Positions 4,408 through 5,769 of a stretch of DNA of 5,769 nucleotides are shown here, piece by piece. Position numbers and translations under genes: made by a program. Position 1 is the stretch's first letter. The number at the start of each line of letters is the position of its first letter. Location of the stretch: positions 1 to 5,769 of the forward strand of contig DXDC01000386.1 in NCBI GenBank assembly GCA_019115685.1, read 5' to 3'. The notes under the pieces were generated by a model. It was given only the letters and a program-made list of their open reading frames with translations, had not been told where the DNA came from and ran no database searches. Source of the DNA: Candidatus Agrococcus pullicola. GTDB taxonomy: Bacteria; Actinomycetota; Actinomycetes; Actinomycetales; Microbacteriaceae.

Positions 4408-5769
4408 ATGTCGATGGAGACCACGCTGACGGCACCGGCGGAACTGGCCGTCCACCCCGCTTGGCAGCGGATCAAGCAGGCTGCTTCCGAACTGCAGCCG
4501 CTGCAGAACGCCAAGGGTTTGGTAGAGGACACCGGCGACCATGAGCGCGCGGAAGCGCTCATGCGCGATATCGCATCCGGCATCCGCGAAATGGCGCCGC
4601 TCTTCCCGCACAATGCCGACTACATGGAGCAGAACGCCAAGGACTTCGAGCGCTGGATCGAGAACGGCGTCGGAACAGAACCCGACTTCCTCGATTCGCT
4701 CGTGCTCTTCCAGCCGCAGCAGCACCGCATCGACGGGCTGACGCATCTGGTCGTCTTCCCGATGCTGACGCAGAACGGATCACGAGAGCGCAAGGTGGAA
4801 GCCGTGCTCGCCGAGGTCATCTGGCCCGAGTTCATTGCGGAGCTGGAGGCAGGCGACTACGGCAACAAGCTCTTCGTACCGCTGCGCTTCATCGACTTCA
4901 CGGCCGGCTACGACACGAACTCGGCCGTGCTCTTCCCCGAGACTGTCGCCATCCGTGAGATCCCGCAGTTCACGTGGGGCGCGATCTTCCAAGACCGCGA
5001 GGCCGCCAGGTACCGCCGCGTCGTGGATGCCGCGCTCGACGTCACGAAGCTCGAGCTGCCCGAGCTCGCGCAGGAGATGCTCGAGAGCCAGAGCCTCGCG
5101 GAGGAGACGTTCGTGATGTGGGACCTGATCCACGACCGCACGCACATGCGCGGAGATCTTCCGTTCGACCCGTTCATGATCAAGCAGCGGATGCCGTTCT
5201 TCCTCTACTCGCTCGAAGAGCTGCGCTGCGACCTGACCGCATTCCGCGAGTCGGTGCGCATCCAGCGTCGCCTCGAGCAGCAGAAGACGCGCGACGAGGC
5301 CGATGAGAAGATGTTGAAGATGGCGCAGGCGACGCAGTACGCGATCATCTTCGACCGCATCTTCCGATTCCCGATCACGGGCGGCCGCGTCAAGAACTAC
5401 GACGGGCTGGGAGGCCAGCTCCTGTTCGCCTGGATGCACCAGAAGCGCGTCCTGCACTGGACGAACAATGCACTCTCCTTCGACTGGGACGAAGTGCCCG
5501 ACGTCGTAAACCAGCTGGGCGAGGAGATCGAACACCTGTACTGGGCGTCGATCGACCGGCCGAAGAAGTCGCACTGGCTGGCCGCGTACGAACTCGTCTC
5601 CAGCGTGCTCGAACCGAACCCGGCATCCAAGTGGAAGGCAGGCGAGCTTCCGCTCGATGGGACGCCGCGCGAGATGACCGACCTCGTGCACCAGGACGAG
5701 TTCCCGCTCTCGATGTTCTACGAGGCGTTCGAAAAGAAGATGCGCGACGTCATCGCCTCGACGAAGGGC
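4408..5769 (+). CDS. DUF6421-like protein, iron-box controlled, 3'-truncated by window edge
   Basis: 454 codons are open from ATG 4408 (MSMETTLTAPAELAVHPAWQ) to the window end without a stop. The start is fixed by AGAAGGAG (4394-4401), 6 nt upstream; a second ATG two codons in is less well spaced. I recognise the overall sequence as the actinobacterial DUF6421 family with moderate confidence; no biochemical role is known to me. No signal peptide or membrane helix is seen, so it is probably cytosolic. Notable stretches are the charged helical N-terminus (15-85), FVPLRFIDFTAGYDTNSAVLF (about 156-176), and the motif EETFVMWDLIHDRTHMRGDLP (232-252), whose His242, His246 and Asp250 could bind a metal. 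A possible coiled segment lies at 280-308 (ESVRIQRRLEQQKTRDEADE), and an aromatic, His-rich C-terminal half follows (FAWMHQKRVLHWTN, 340-353). The iron box upstream suggests expression under iron limitation. The C-terminus is missing but is probably short. Confidence 0.85.
   Translation, partial: MSMETTLTAPAELAVHPAWQRIKQAASELQPLQNAKGLVEDTGDHERAEALMRDIASGIREMAPLFPHNADYMEQNAKDFERWIENGVGTEPDFLDSLVLFQPQQHRIDGLTHLVVFPMLTQNGSRERKVEAVLAEVIWPEFIAELEAGDYGNKLFVPLRFIDFTAGYDTNSAVLFPETVAIREIPQFTWGAIFQDREAARYRRVVDAALDVTKLELPELAQEMLESQSLAEETFVMWDLIHDRTHMRGDLPFDPFMIKQRMPFFLYSLEELRCDLTAFRESVRIQRRLEQQKTRDEADEKMLKMAQATQYAIIFDRIFRFPITGGRVKNYDGLGGQLLFAWMHQKRVLHWTNNALSFDWDEVPDVVNQLGEEIEHLYWASIDRPKKSHWLAAYELVSSVLEPNPASKWKAGELPLDGTPREMTDLVHQDEFPLSMFYEAFEKKMRDVIASTKG

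Noticed and set aside
4780..5691. Minus-strand 303-codon open frame antisense to the DUF6421-like gene
   Set aside because: It is a mirror frame of a strongly codon-biased gene; there is no ribosome site or family match, and the + strand frame is continuous over 454 codons.

Overview
The window is high-GC DNA with actinobacterial gene content and start signals (GTG starts, purine-rich Shine-Dalgarno sites, a DtxR/IdeR-type iron box, a TIGR03086-type metal-binding protein, a DUF6421-like protein). A Microbacteriaceae-like actinomycete is my best guess, from codon style and gene families only. No tRNA, rRNA, CRISPR array, insertion sequence or phage gene was seen.

Layout. (1) 1-221 (+): C-terminal end of an S10-type serine carboxypeptidase, followed by a strong hairpin at 248-296. 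(2) 345-435: a promoter and three 21-bp tandem repeats, each an imperfect palindrome, directly upstream of (3) a two-gene + strand operon with a 4-bp ATGA overlap: a PadR-family repressor (436-774) and a six-helix membrane protein with an N-terminal HAAS/permease-prefix-like domain (771-1733). (4) 1743-3021 (-): two genes running leftwards, a TIGR03086/DinB-like metal-binding protein and then a small two-helix membrane protein of unknown function with a possible bacterial PH-like domain; a hairpin lies between them. (5) 3067-3879 (+): exodeoxyribonuclease III, divergent from the TIGR03086-like gene with only 45 bp between starts. (6) 3880-4407: a 528-bp non-coding region unusually rich in repeats, with a 14-bp inverted repeat, a 14-bp tandem direct repeat carrying -35-like hexamers, a near-consensus DtxR/IdeR iron box and two copies of a CGCAA...TTTTGCG palindrome. 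(7) 4408 to the window end (+): a DUF6421-like protein of unknown biochemical function, cut off by the window edge.

How it works together. Two regulatory units stand out. The PadR/HAAS operon looks like a self-contained, autoregulated envelope-response cassette: the repressor probably binds the triple repeat over its own promoter and controls the membrane protein. The DUF6421-like gene is probably switched on by iron starvation through a DtxR/IdeR-type repressor, and the extra palindromes in its roughly 180-nt leader suggest a second layer of control. This iron-box-controlled gene of unknown function, carrying an HDRTH candidate metal motif, is the most interesting item in the window. The other genes look like ordinary chromosomal housekeeping or accessory genes.
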